A DNA stretch of 64,000 nucleotides, from positions 1,198,501-1,262,500 of the forward strand of contig NZ_CP024307.1 in the NCBI RefSeq assembly GCF_002944405.1. Reading direction: 5' to 3'. The notes beneath the pieces are model-generated. The model was not told where the DNA came from. It was given only the letters and a program-made list of their open reading frames with translations, and ran no database searches. Below are positions 37,321-45,861 of this stretch, piece after piece. The position numbers and the translations under genes are program-made. This DNA is from Sinorhizobium fredii (GTDB taxonomy: Bacteria; Pseudomonadota; Alphaproteobacteria; Rhizobiales; Rhizobiaceae). Position 1 is the stretch's first letter, and each line of letters opens with the position of its first letter.

Positions 37321-38178
37321 ATGCATACGATTTCCCAGGAAGAGGCCATCGAGGCCATGCCGCTCAAGGGAGCCGAGCACACCCGTTTCTGGCGGGATGC
37401 GCGGTTCAAGGGCATGGAATGCCTGAGCGCGACATTCATCACCCACGAGTTCGCGCCGCATGCGCATGACACGTTCAGCATTGGTGCCATCGAAGCGGGT
37501 TCGCAGATCAGCACCATCAAAGGCGAGCGTTCGCAGACAGGGCCGGGAGACCTCTACCTGATCAATCCCGACGAAACCCATGACGGGCATCCGGGCAATG
37601 ACGGCTATCGCTACAGGATGATATACCCGTCCGTGGAGCTGTTCGTCGAAATTCTCGAAGATATCACCGGCCGTCCGTTCCGTGGCACGCCGTGCTTTTC
37701 GCGGCAGTGGCTGACGGACCTCGAGCTTGCAGCCGCCTTCCGCCGTGCGCATCAGGTGCTGGAGGGAAAGACGGGGGCGCTCGAGGCGGACGAGGGCATG
37801 TTTGGATTTCTGGCGACGCTGTTCGAGCGGCACGGCAGCGCCATCATCGTTCCGGTCCGCACGCGCGAGAGTTCCGCGGTACACCGCGCCCGCGACTATC
37901 TTCTCGAGAATTATGCGAGCGACATCGGCCTCGACGAGCTTGCGAACGTCGCCGGCCTCAGCCGCGCCCATCTGATCCGGGCCTTTCGCAAGGAGTTCCA
38001 CATCACACCGCATGCCTTCCTGACCGACAAGCGGGTGCGCGAGGCAAGGACGCTTCTGCGTCGGGGTTGGTCGCCGGCCGATACGGCCTATCATTGCGGC
38101 TTTGCGGACCAGGCGCATTTTACCCGCCACTTCAAGGCGCGCACCGGCGTGACGCCGGGGGCCTTCCGCGCCGGCTGA
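37321..38178 (+). CDS. AraC family transcriptional regulator
   Basis: A 285-residue regulator. The N-terminal half is an AraC-type cupin (HEFAPHAHDTFSIGAIEAG ... GPGDLYLINPDETHDGHP), whose histidines bind an effector or metal. Two helix-turn-helix units fill the last 95 residues (GLDELANVAGLSRAHLIRAFRKEF and SPADTAYHCGFADQAHFTRHFK). Only 37 bp separate it from azlC, so it probably controls azlCD, and perhaps the divergent alr; effector unknown. Confidence 0.87.
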   Translation: MHTISQEEAIEAMPLKGAEHTRFWRDARFKGMECLSATFITHEFAPHAHDTFSIGAIEAGSQISTIKGERSQTGPGDLYLINPDETHDGHPGNDGYRYRMIYPSVELFVEILEDITGRPFRGTPCFSRQWLTDLELAAAFRRAHQVLEGKTGALEADEGMFGFLATLFERHGSAIIVPVRTRESSAVHRARDYLLENYASDIGLDELANVAGLSRAHLIRAFRKEFHITPHAFLTDKRVREARTLLRRGWSPADTAYHCGFADQAHFTRHFKARTGVTPGAFRAG

Positions 38179-38215
38179 TCACTTTCGTTCAAGACCGGCC
38201 CTCGCTGTCCGTTCT

Positions 38216-38950
38216 ATGAACTCTCCGCAAAACAAGGTGGAGATAACGGACGTGAGAAGGGCAGGGATGTCTCAGTTTCTTGGCGGCATGAGGGCGATGG
38301 CGCCGCTGACGGTAGCGGTGATGCCGATCGGCCTGGTGTTTGGCGCCGTTGCCGCAAGCAAGGGCCTGAGCAGCCTTGAAGCGACGCTGATGAGCGCCTT
38401 CGTCTTTGCCGGCGGGTCGCAATTCGTCGCCATGGACATCTGGACGCATCCGGCCTCCTGGGGCGCGCTCGCCTTTTCGGCGCTGCTCGTCAATATCCGT
38501 CACGTGCTGATGAGCGCTTCGATCGGCACGAAGATGCCGGCGTTTTCCGGCCCGGCAAGATATGCCGCGATGTTGCTGCTCGCCGATGAAATCTGGGCCA
38601 TGGCCGAGGTCCGCGCCGGCCAGACGCGGCTGACGCCCGCCTGGTATGCGGGCCTTGCCGTGCCGTTCTATTGCGTCTGGGTTCTAACGAGCCTCGCTGG
38701 CGCCGCCGCTGGCGCCTTCCTCGGCGACCCGAAGGCGATCGGCCTGGATTTCGCGTTCCCGGCCGTATTTACGGTTCTGGTGATTGGCTTCTGGAAGGGG
38801 CGGGACACCGGCGCGGTGCTCTTCGCCAGTGCGGCGGCGGCGGTCCTTGCCCACCAATTCCTGCCCGGCGTCTGGTACATCGCGGCCAGTGCCGCCGCAG
38901 GCGTTGCCGCAACGCTCCTCACCGCCAGACACCGGGAGGCCTGCGCATGA
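38216..38950 (+). CDS. azlC: AzlC family branched-chain amino-acid exporter, large subunit
   Basis: A 244-residue inner-membrane protein with about seven helices. It carries the AzlC landmarks FGAVAASKGLS, FVFAGGSQFVAM and VNIRHVLMSASI. With AzlD it exports branched-chain amino acids or related analogues in Bacillus and other bacteria (BrnFE in Corynebacterium). The stop overlaps the azlD start (ATGA), so the two are coupled. Confidence 0.87.
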   Translation: MNSPQNKVEITDVRRAGMSQFLGGMRAMAPLTVAVMPIGLVFGAVAASKGLSSLEATLMSAFVFAGGSQFVAMDIWTHPASWGALAFSALLVNIRHVLMSASIGTKMPAFSGPARYAAMLLLADEIWAMAEVRAGQTRLTPAWYAGLAVPFYCVWVLTSLAGAAAGAFLGDPKAIGLDFAFPAVFTVLVIGFWKGRDTGAVLFASAAAAVLAHQFLPGVWYIAASAAAGVAATLLTARHREACA

Positions 38951-39252
38951 CGCTCGATCCCAATACGCTCCTCGCCATCGTGGCGATGGCTGCAGCTACG
39001 GTGCTGACACGCATTGCCGGTCTTCTCGTCATTCGCTTCGTCGCGATCGGCCCGCAGCAGAAGCGCGCCCTGGAGGCGATTCCTCCCGCCGTGCTCATGG
39101 CGGTCATCGCCCCGACGGCGCTCGTGACCGGGCCGGCCGAGACGCTGGCAACGCTTGCGACGGCACTCGCCGCCACGCGACTGCCGCTGCTTGCGGCCGT
39201 CGCGATTGGCGTCTTCGTCGTAGCGGTCGCAAGAGCGCTGATCGGGGCGTGA
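38947..39252 (+). CDS. azlD: AzlD family small subunit
   Basis: A 101-residue protein with three to four hydrophobic helices, containing the AzlD block TRIAGLLVIRF and LEAIPPAVLMAVIAP. ATG 38947 overlaps the azlC stop. It forms the exporter with AzlC. No residue lost compared with the family. A rhizobial palindromic repeat begins 23 bp after the stop. Confidence 0.87.
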   Translation: MTLDPNTLLAIVAMAAATVLTRIAGLLVIRFVAIGPQQKRALEAIPPAVLMAVIAPTALVTGPAETLATLATALAATRLPLLAAVAIGVFVVAVARALIGA

Positions 39253-39274
39253 GAGCGAACGTTTTCGGGATTTT

Positions 39275-39439
39275 CCCCTCATCCGGCCTGCCGGCCACCT
39301 TCTCCCCGCAGGCGGGGCGAAGGAGACTCGCGGCGCCCTCTCAGACTTTGCTCCGCCTTGCAGGAGGGGGAGGCTAAGCGGTGCCTCTTGCCCCTTCTCC
39401 CCGCGTGCGGGGAGAAGGTCGCGGCAGCGGGATGAGGGG
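39275..39439. repeat. RIME-like intergenic mosaic repeat, copy 1
   Basis: A 165-bp element between azlD and the end of dnaB. It has terminal inverted repeats CCCCTCATCC and GGATGAGGGG and inner GC-rich palindromes TTCTCCCCGC...GGGGAGAAGG. The same start (CCCCTCATCCGGCCTGCCGG) recurs at 62884. It resembles the rhizobial intergenic mosaic elements. It may also terminate the two convergent genes. Confidence 0.75.
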
Positions 39440-39448
39440 CCAATACGT

Positions 39449-40948
39449 TCAATGCTCGTATTGCGTGAACGATGAGTCGGCGAGGTCCGAGAAGCGGGTG
39501 AATTCCGACTGGAAGGCGAGCTTGACGGTGCCGGTCGGCCCGTGGCGCTGCTTGGCGATGATCACGTCGGCCGTGCCCTTCACCCGCTCCATCTGCATTT
39601 TCCACTCTTCGTATTTCGGGTCGAGTTCGTCGCGCGGCTCCATGTTCTTCACATAGTATTCCTCGCGAAACACGAAGAGCACGACGTCGGCGTCCTGCTC
39701 GATCGAGCCGGATTCACGCAGGTCGGAGAGTTGCGGGCGCTTGTCCTCGCGGCTTTCCACCGCACGCGACAGCTGTGACAGAGCGATGATCGGTACGTTG
39801 AGTTCCTTGCCGAGCGCCTTGAGGCCGGTGGTGATTTCGGTGATCTCCTGCACCCGATTTTCGCCAGACTTCTTCGAGCCGGTCATCAGCTGGACGTAGT
39901 CGACCACGAGCACGTCGAGGCCGCGCTGGCGCTTCAGGCGGCGTGCGCGGGCCGCCAGCTGGGCGATCGAGATGCCGCCGGTCTGGTCGATATAGAGCGG
40001 CACCTTCTGCATCATCTGCGAGCAGGCGACGAGTTTTTCGAAATCGGCTTCGGAGATATCGCCGCGGCGGATCTTCGAGGACGACACTTCGGTCTGTTCC
40101 GAGATGATGCGGGTCGCAAGCTGTTCGGACGACATTTCAAGCGAGTAGAAGCCGACGACGCCGCCGTTTTTCGCCTTGAAGGAGCCGTCCGGCTGCACTT
40201 CCGGTTCATAAGACGCGGCAATGTTATAGGCGATGTTGGTGGCAAGCGACGTCTTGCCCATGCCAGGGCGACCGGCGAGGATGATCAGGTCCGAGCGCTG
40301 CAGACCGCCCATCTTGCCGTCGAGCGAATGGATGCCAGTGGAGATGCCGGAGAGGTGCCCGTCGCGTTCGAAGGCCTGGCCCGCCATGTCGATGGCGAGC
40401 GCCACGGCGTCGTTGAAGGATTGGAAGCCGCCGTCGTAGCGGCCGGTCTCCGCGAGTTCGAAGAGGCGCCGTTCGGCGTCCTCGATCTGGCTCTGCGGCG
40501 GCATGTCGAGCGGCGCATCATAGGCGATGTTGACCATGTCCTCGCCGATGGTGATCAGCGAGCGGCGGAGCGCCAGGTCGTAGATTGCCCGGCCGTAATC
40601 CTCGGCGTTGATGATCGACACGGCTTCGGCCGCGAGGCGAGCAAGATATTGCGCGACAGTCAGGTCGCCGACCTTCTCGTCGGCCTTGAGGAAGGTCTTG
40701 ACCGTCACCGGGTTGGCGGTCTTGCCCATGCGGATGATCTCGCCGGCGACCTCGAAGATCTTGCGATGCAGGGGCTCGTAGAGATGCACGGGCTTGAGAA
40801 AGTCCGACACGCGATAGAAGGCGTCGTTGTTGACCAGGATCGCGCCAAGCAGCGCCTGCTCGGCTTCCAGATTGTTCGGCGCTTCGCGGTAATGCTGGTC
40901 CGCCTGATCCTTGGGCAAGGGAGCGAGCTTTCGCGCTGCGTCGTTCAT
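39449..40948 (-). CDS. dnaB: Replicative DNA helicase
   Basis: A 499-residue hexameric helicase that unwinds the chromosome at the replication fork. The N-terminal domain reads NNLEAEQALLGAILVNNDAF; the linker is followed by the ATPase core with Walker A GRPGMGKTS near residues 226-233, SLEMSSEQLATR, VVDYVQLM (Walker B) and DLRESGSIEQDADVV. Complete. It lies downstream of rplI and its own upstream gap, and 3' to it is a RIME-like repeat. Confidence 0.95.
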   Translation of the reverse strand: MNDAARKLAPLPKDQADQHYREAPNNLEAEQALLGAILVNNDAFYRVSDFLKPVHLYEPLHRKIFEVAGEIIRMGKTANPVTVKTFLKADEKVGDLTVAQYLARLAAEAVSIINAEDYGRAIYDLALRRSLITIGEDMVNIAYDAPLDMPPQSQIEDAERRLFELAETGRYDGGFQSFNDAVALAIDMAGQAFERDGHLSGISTGIHSLDGKMGGLQRSDLIILAGRPGMGKTSLATNIAYNIAASYEPEVQPDGSFKAKNGGVVGFYSLEMSSEQLATRIISEQTEVSSSKIRRGDISEADFEKLVACSQMMQKVPLYIDQTGGISIAQLAARARRLKRQRGLDVLVVDYVQLMTGSKKSGENRVQEITEITTGLKALGKELNVPIIALSQLSRAVESREDKRPQLSDLRESGSIEQDADVVLFVFREEYYVKNMEPRDELDPKYEEWKMQMERVKGTADVIIAKQRHGPTGTVKLAFQSEFTRFSDLADSSFTQYEH

Positions 40949-41273
40949 GGGAGATCCGTATCCGCCTCTATTATCCCGTGTGCCAATCGATTTGCTTCCT
41001 CCCTTCCGCCACGTCTAGTGTAGCTGTGCAACAGTGCTGGAGCTTGCGTGTCCGCCTTTGGTTTTTGGCGGTTGTTCACACTGATTCACAGGGGGCGCGG
41101 TGGACCCGAAACATGCCACGCCGGGCATTTGCACAATGGCGGAGGTCGGCCGCAAATCTATCTGATTCGTCTTCCCCCGTCGTTCGCAATCGCCTTCGCG
41201 CGCTGTTCGTGACGGCAAAAGAAAGGCCCGGATCGGGAGATCCGGGCCTGTCGTTGAGCTCTGAAGCTGATGC
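40949..41273. other. 325-bp gap between rplI and dnaB
   Basis: It contains the rplI terminator (41216-41249) next to rplI and then about 265 bp with no convincing ORF. The dnaB promoter presumably lies here, but I cannot pick out a clear -35/-10 pair. Confidence 0.45.
41216..41249 (-). terminator. Intrinsic terminator after rplI
   Basis: Minus-strand stem AGGCCCGGATC / GATCCGGGCCT (11 bp, 4-base loop; 41224-41249) followed by TTTCTTTT. It lies 25 bp after the rplI stop and ends the rpsF operon. Confidence 0.88.
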
Positions 41274-41849
41274 TTATTCTTCTTCGCCCGCGAATTCGGC
41301 TTCCGGGTTGAAGAAGTCTTCCGGCTTCAGGGCGTCTTCGTCGACGCCGTAGATGGCGTCGACGGAGGTCAGGCTCTCGCCCTTGGCCTGACGCTCGGCT
41401 TCTTCGGCCGAACGGGCAACGTTGACTTCGACGACGACGTCGACTTCCGCGTGCAGGTGCAGCGTTACCTTGTGAACGCCGATCGACTTGATCGGCTGGT
41501 TGAGGTTAACCTGGTTGCGGTTGATGTTGAAGCCTTCGGCGGCCAGCACATCGACGATGTCGCGAGCGGCGACTGAGCCGTAGAGCTGGCCGGTTTCGCC
41601 GGCGGAGCGCACGATCACGAAAGACTTGCCGTCAAGCTTGTCGGCGACCTTCTGGGCTTCCGACTTGCGCTCGAGGTTGCGGGCTTCGAGCGTTGCGCGC
41701 TCGGATTCGAAGCGGGCCTTGTTGGCGGCGTTGGCGCGCAGGGCCTTGCCAAGCGGCAGCAGGTAGTTGCGTGCAAAGCCGTCGCGAACCTTCACGGTTT
41801 CGCCCATCTGGCCGAGCTTGGCGATGCGTTCGAGGAGAATGACTTCCAT
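41274..41849 (-). CDS. rplI: 50S ribosomal protein bL9
   Basis: A 191-residue ribosomal protein of the large subunit. The N-terminal rRNA-binding domain is [32 protein letters not shown]; the central helix and C-terminal domain ([16 protein letters not shown]) follow. It is about 40 residues longer than the E. coli protein (149), with an acidic tail ending EFAGEEE. An AAAGGAAC ribosome site precedes the ATG. It is the last gene of the rpsF-rpsR-DUF2232-rplI run. Confidence 0.95.
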   Translation of the reverse strand: MEVILLERIAKLGQMGETVKVRDGFARNYLLPLGKALRANAANKARFESERATLEARNLERKSEAQKVADKLDGKSFVIVRSAGETGQLYGSVAARDIVDVLAAEGFNINRNQVNLNQPIKSIGVHKVTLHLHAEVDVVVEVNVARSAEEAERQAKGESLTSVDAIYGVDEDALKPEDFFNPEAEFAGEEE

Positions 41850-41885
41850 GTCGAGGTTCCTTTCAAAGTTGGCATTGTTCGTTGG

Positions 41886-42893
41886 TTAGCTTTTCCCCGT
41901 CGGCGTGACCGCGATGGTGCGTCGCGTGTCGGTCAATCCGGACAGGAGGAAGAAGACCGCCGGGATCGTGAAGACGAGCACCGACAGATAGGCGATCCAC
42001 AGCACGGGAAGCCGCCAGGACCTGCCGCGCGTGCGGAAATGGAAGGAGGCGAAGCCCGAGAGCAGAAAGCCCGCCCCGAACGTGCCGCAGACGAGGGCGC
42101 CGATCGCCGCCGGCGCGCCGCCGAGAAACGTAAGGATCAGGCCGCCGAGGAAGACGAAGATGGCGTTGCGGTGCATCCTGAGCGAAGAGGGAATGTCTTC
42201 GCGCGGCCGCAGGGACTTTCCCGACATCTGGACGATCCGGGTGGCGACGTAATAGGCGGCAAACAGCATGACCACCCAGAGCGCCCCCTGCACCAACGGC
42301 AGCGCCAGCGTGAACATCGACTTGAGCTGGGCAATCGTGGCCGCGTCGGGATTGTAGAGCGGTTCCTGGGCCTTGACCGCCTCGACGAGCATGTCCACCA
42401 TCAATTCCGAGACGCTGGAATCATATCCGATGATCGTGGCGACGATGATCATGCCGAGGGTGACGAGCCCGGCGAGGTGGCCGAGGATGTCGGAAAGCGG
42501 ATACCAGGCAAGAGCGCCCTCGGGGCCGCCGAGTTCGGAGGCAGGCCGCGCCAGACTGGCAAGATGGCTGAGCCAGCCGGCCGGAACGAGCGTGACGACG
42601 AGGATGAGCAACGCGAAATAGGGCGAGACCAGACTTGCCGCCGTTGCTCCGGCCACGCCGATCGCGGTGAGCGCTGCGGCATTGCCCCAGCCGAGGCCGG
42701 CAATCAGAATCGGCAGTGCGGAAGCGGCATAGAGAACGATCGCCAGGGACGACTGCGTGTTCGCGCCCATCGACAGAAGGGCGGCGGTAACGCCGGCAAG
42801 CGCGCCGGTGATCAGCGATGTCCTGTTCCAGTTCTTCAACGTTCGCTGTCCTGCTTCAAACGCAGTTAGGGGCGCCTTTGGCTGCCCCAACAT
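41886..42893 (-). CDS. DUF2232 family membrane protein
   Basis: About 335 residues with eight or so hydrophobic helices and a charged start. It lies within the ribosomal protein run between rpsR and rplI, the known conserved place for DUF2232 proteins in alphaproteobacteria. The function is unknown. Two starts are possible: ATG 42893 (chosen) or GTG 42962, which adds 23 Pro/Arg-rich residues; neither has a clear ribosome site. Landmarks are ALAGVTAALLSMGANTQS, GLGWGNAAALTAIG and GAPAAIGALVCGTFGAGFLL. Confidence 0.75.
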   Translation of the reverse strand: MLGQPKAPLTAFEAGQRTLKNWNRTSLITGALAGVTAALLSMGANTQSSLAIVLYAASALPILIAGLGWGNAAALTAIGVAGATAASLVSPYFALLILVVTLVPAGWLSHLASLARPASELGGPEGALAWYPLSDILGHLAGLVTLGMIIVATIIGYDSSVSELMVDMLVEAVKAQEPLYNPDAATIAQLKSMFTLALPLVQGALWVVMLFAAYYVATRIVQMSGKSLRPREDIPSSLRMHRNAIFVFLGGLILTFLGGAPAAIGALVCGTFGAGFLLSGFASFHFRTRGRSWRLPVLWIAYLSVLVFTIPAVFFLLSGLTDTRRTIAVTPTGKS

Positions 42894-43027
42894 GGGATTT
42901 GGCGCATTCCGCGCCGGTTCCGATCCGCGCCCACCGCGGAAGGGAGGCGTCGAGGCGCTCACCCGAAGGAAGCGCCTCGACGCAGAGTCGGTTACCGTTG
43001 AGTCAGGCGACCAACGGAGAGAGATCC

Positions 43028-43276
43028 CTACGACACGACGTAGGGCAGCAGGCCGAGGAAGCGTGCGCGCTTGATCGCCTGGGCGAGTTCGCGCTGCTTC
43101 TTCTGGGAAACGGCCGTGATGCGGGAAGGAACGATCTTGCCGCGCTCGGAAATGTAGCGCTGCAGGAGGCGAACGTCCTTGTAGTCGATCCGCGGAGCGT
43201 TTGCGCCCGAGAAGGGGCAGGTCTTGCGGCGACGGTGGAACGGGCGGCGTACCGGAGCGGAAGAAACTTCAGCCAT
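43028..43276 (-). CDS. rpsR: 30S ribosomal protein bS18
   Basis: An 82-residue small-subunit protein. It contains [38 protein letters not shown] and [20 protein letters not shown], all diagnostic of bS18, which pairs with bS6 on 16S rRNA. It lies 24 bp after rpsF. An AGGAGAT ribosome site precedes the ATG. Confidence 0.97.
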   Translation of the reverse strand: MAEVSSAPVRRPFHRRRKTCPFSGANAPRIDYKDVRLLQRYISERGKIVPSRITAVSQKKQRELAQAIKRARFLGLLPYVVS

Positions 43277-43300
43277 TGTCTTTATCTCCTAGGCTTCGGG

Positions 43301-43750
43301 TTACGCGCGGTCTTCGCGCGGGCGGCGCGGACGGTCTTCGCGATCGCCACGGTCCGGACGCGGACCACGGTCACCGAATCCACCACGGTCCGGACGGTCG
43401 CCGTCGCGGCGCGGACGATCGTCGCGGTCGCGCTTCTGCATCATCGCGGACGGGCCTTCCTCGTGCTTCTCGACGGCGATCGTCATGTAGCGCAGGACGT
43501 CTTCATTGATGCGCATCTGGCGCTCGACTTCGTGGACTGCCGGTGCCGGAGCATCGATGTCCATGAGGACGTAGTGAGCCTTGCGGTTCTTCTTGATGCG
43601 GTAGGTGAGGGACTTCAGGCCCCAGTTCTCGACTCGGCCGACCTTGCCGCCGTTCGATTCGATGACGCCCTTGTACTGCTCAACGAGGGCGTCGACCTGC
43701 TGCGGCGTGATGTCCTGCCGAGCGAGGAATACGTGTTCATAAAGAGCCAT
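43301..43750 (-). CDS. rpsF: 30S ribosomal protein bS6 with long Arg/Asp-rich tail
   Basis: A 149-residue small-subunit protein. The first 100 residues form the bS6 fold ([40 protein letters not shown]). The last 45 are low complexity, with [25 protein letters not shown] repeats. E. coli bS6 carries a shorter tail extended post-translationally by glutamates by RimK; the function of this basic/acidic tail is unknown. It is the first gene of the ribosomal run. Confidence 0.96.
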   Translation of the reverse strand: MALYEHVFLARQDITPQQVDALVEQYKGVIESNGGKVGRVENWGLKSLTYRIKKNRKAHYVLMDIDAPAPAVHEVERQMRINEDVLRYMTIAVEKHEEGPSAMMQKRDRDDRPRRDGDRPDRGGFGDRGPRPDRGDREDRPRRPREDRA

Positions 43751-44121
43751 TGTGGCTTGCCTTTCTTGCGTTAATCAGCCCGGACCTCGGCGGCTAAGCC
43801 TCAACGACTGTTCTTATGGGCTCGAACGAGCCGGCAAGAAAGTGTTGTATCGAGACGGTCGAGAGCGGAGACACGGGAGGCCGGAACAGCTTGTCGTTCC
43901 TGGCGGCCTCCGGGATGGAAGCCGGCCCTCCGTTCAGCCACCAGCCAGAAGACCGGGCGTTTCGAACAGCGCGCTTATACGGATTTTCAGCCGAAATGCA
44001 AGGCGCGATCGGAAGATCCTGCGTCGCGTCGAAATGGTAAGGGATCCCCGCAGCGCCAAGTTGCGGAACATTCGGCCTACTTCCCTGTTGGCCCGGCAGT
44101 CGTAAACTGCAGGAGACGACA
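43751..44121. other. 371-bp divergent gap between rpsF and the copper-protein gene
   Basis: It should contain the rpsF promoter on one side and the promoter of the Cys-rich gene on the other. Small overlapping frames here lack ribosome sites. I see no CueR-like palindrome or other known operator. Confidence 0.4.
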
Positions 44122-44454
44122 ATGCACCATATCGATCCGAAGATGCAGGAGTGCATCGAAAATTGCCTAGCCTGCTACCGTGCCTGTCTTTCGACGGCAA
44201 TGAGCCATTGTCTCGAGGCGGGCGGCAAGCACACGGAGCCCGATCATTTCCGGCTGATGATGGCCTGCGCCGAGATATGCCGGACCTCGGCACATTTCAT
44301 GTTGATCGGAACGCCCCATCACCGGCATGTCTGCGGCGAATGTGCGGAGATCTGCAGCGAATGCGCGGCCGACTGCGAGCGCATCGGCGACATGGCCGAA
44401 TGCGTCGATGCCTGCCAGCGCTGCGCCGAAAGCTGCCGTCAGATGGCCGCCTGA
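44122..44454 (+). CDS. Cytosolic copper storage protein, Csp3-like four-helix bundle
   Basis: A 110-residue protein with 16 cysteines, mostly in CxxxC and CxxC spacings (CIENCLACYRAC, CGECAEICSECAADC, CVDACQRCAESC), on amphipathic helices, the layout of Csp3 (DUF326) proteins, which hold many Cu(I) ions inside a tetrameric bundle. No signal peptide is present, which favours the cytosolic Csp3 type over exported Csp1. ATG 44122 follows AGGAG. It stands alone, convergent with the next gene, so no copper pump lies beside it. Confidence 0.85.
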   Translation: MHHIDPKMQECIENCLACYRACLSTAMSHCLEAGGKHTEPDHFRLMMACAEICRTSAHFMLIGTPHHRHVCGECAEICSECAADCERIGDMAECVDACQRCAESCRQMAA

Positions 44455-44490
44455 CGTCCCGGTCGCCTGGAATGGAGGAGACGGCGTCGC

Positions 44491-45534
44491 TCAGATCGGC
44501 GCCGGATAGAGCCGGTGGAGACGGCGAATTCCATTCAGCACATCCTGCGACAGCGTCGCGTCGGCGGCGCCGATGGCGGTCTTGAGCTGCGGGATCGATG
44601 TTGCGCCGATGATGACGGATGCCATGAAGGGGCGCGTCAGGCAAAAGGCAAGCGCCATCTGCGCCGGATCGAGGCCATGCTCGCGCGCCAGCGCCACATA
44701 GGCGGCGACCGCCGGCTCCTGGTGCGGCGTGAAGCGGCCCCCGAGGTCGCCGTTGATCGACAGGCGCGAGCCGGCGGGTCTTGCCCCGTCGAGATATTTG
44801 CCCGTCAGCAAACCGGCTGCGAGCGGCGAATAGGCAAGCAGCCCGACGTCTTCATGATGCGAGAGTTCGGCGAGGTCGAGGTCGAAGGGGCGGTAAAGCA
44901 GGTTGTACTCGTTTTGGATGCTGGCGACTCGCGGCAGACCGTGTTTCTCGGAGAGGTGGAGCATCTTCATCGTGCCCCAGGCGGTGTCGTTGGAAAGCCC
45001 GATGGCGCGGATCTTGCCGGCCTTCACCAGATCGCCGAGCTTGTCGAGAATGGCCTTCAGATCGGCGGCGACATGCTCCTTGTCCTGCCGCGACGGGTCG
45101 TACGACCAGGCATTGCGGAAGTGGTAGTGGCCGCGATTGGGCCAGTGCAGCTGGTAGAGATCGACATAGTCGGTCTTCAGCCGCTTGAGGCTGGCGTCGA
45201 GTGCTTCGTCGATGCCCTCCGGCGTCATCGGGCCGCCGTTGCGGATATAAGGACGGCCGGAACCGGCGACCTTCGTGGCAAGCACCACGTCATCGCGCCG
45301 GCGCCGGGCTGCCAGCCAGTCGCCGATGATGCGCTCGGTATTGCCGTAGGTTTCCGCCGAAAGCGGCGTTGTCGGATAAAGTTCGGCGGTGTCGATGAAG
45401 TTGACGCCCCGTTCGACGGCATAGTCGAGCTGCCCGTGGGCTTCGATCGGCTTGTTCTGCGAGCCCCAGGTCATGGTGCCGAGGCAGATTTCGGAAACCT
45501 TGATGCCGGTGCGGCCAAGCGTATTGTAGCGCAT
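44491..45534 (-). CDS. Aldo/keto reductase (Tas-like)
   Basis: A 347-residue NADPH-dependent reductase with a TIM barrel. It begins MRYNTLGRTGIKVSEICLG and has the catalytic Asp-Tyr pair in NFIDTAELYPTT, a Lys in VLATKVAG and the His in LYQLHWPNRG. The C-terminal MASVIIGATSIPQLKTAI holds the cofactor loop. It resembles E. coli Tas; the substrate is unknown. An extra 27 upstream residues in frame are rejected, since the motif MRYNTLG is the usual family start. Confidence 0.87.
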   Translation of the reverse strand: MRYNTLGRTGIKVSEICLGTMTWGSQNKPIEAHGQLDYAVERGVNFIDTAELYPTTPLSAETYGNTERIIGDWLAARRRRDDVVLATKVAGSGRPYIRNGGPMTPEGIDEALDASLKRLKTDYVDLYQLHWPNRGHYHFRNAWSYDPSRQDKEHVAADLKAILDKLGDLVKAGKIRAIGLSNDTAWGTMKMLHLSEKHGLPRVASIQNEYNLLYRPFDLDLAELSHHEDVGLLAYSPLAAGLLTGKYLDGARPAGSRLSINGDLGGRFTPHQEPAVAAYVALAREHGLDPAQMALAFCLTRPFMASVIIGATSIPQLKTAIGAADATLSQDVLNGIRRLHRLYPAPI

Positions 45535-45861
45535 GTAATCACGTTCCTTGTGCTGGCGGATGCGCGCCGGCGGGAGGAGAAAGGCGCGCTGCCCTCGAAT
45601 AGGGTGATGCCGCAACCTGGAGGATATCGAGCCGGTGCGGCGATGCGGGCAAACTTAAGCCTTGCTTGACGAAGATCAAGGGCAAAAGCCGGCAACGAGA
45701 GGGCGGCGCGCTTGACTCGCCGTTCAGGAATGTGAATGGAGAGGAAAACGGTGGGGTGAGGACACTGTGACGCCGGCGCCCGCGTTCCACTCACACCGAG
45801 AAAGCAGATTGCGACGGGCCCGACACGATCGCCCGTCGAAATCCAGGGAAGGGCACTCCTG
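45535..45861. other. 327-bp divergent gap between the reductase gene and fabD
   Basis: No convincing ORF. It holds the promoter regions of fabD and the divergent reductase. No striking inverted repeat was found. Confidence 0.4.

Noticed and set aside
37321..39252. araC-azlCD as a recent mobile element
   Set aside because: No transposase, target duplication or tRNA attachment site; GC and codon use match the neighbours.
42894..42962. GTG start extending the DUF2232 protein by 23 residues
   Set aside because: No ribosome site and a Pro/Arg-rich extension without family support; kept only as an alternative.
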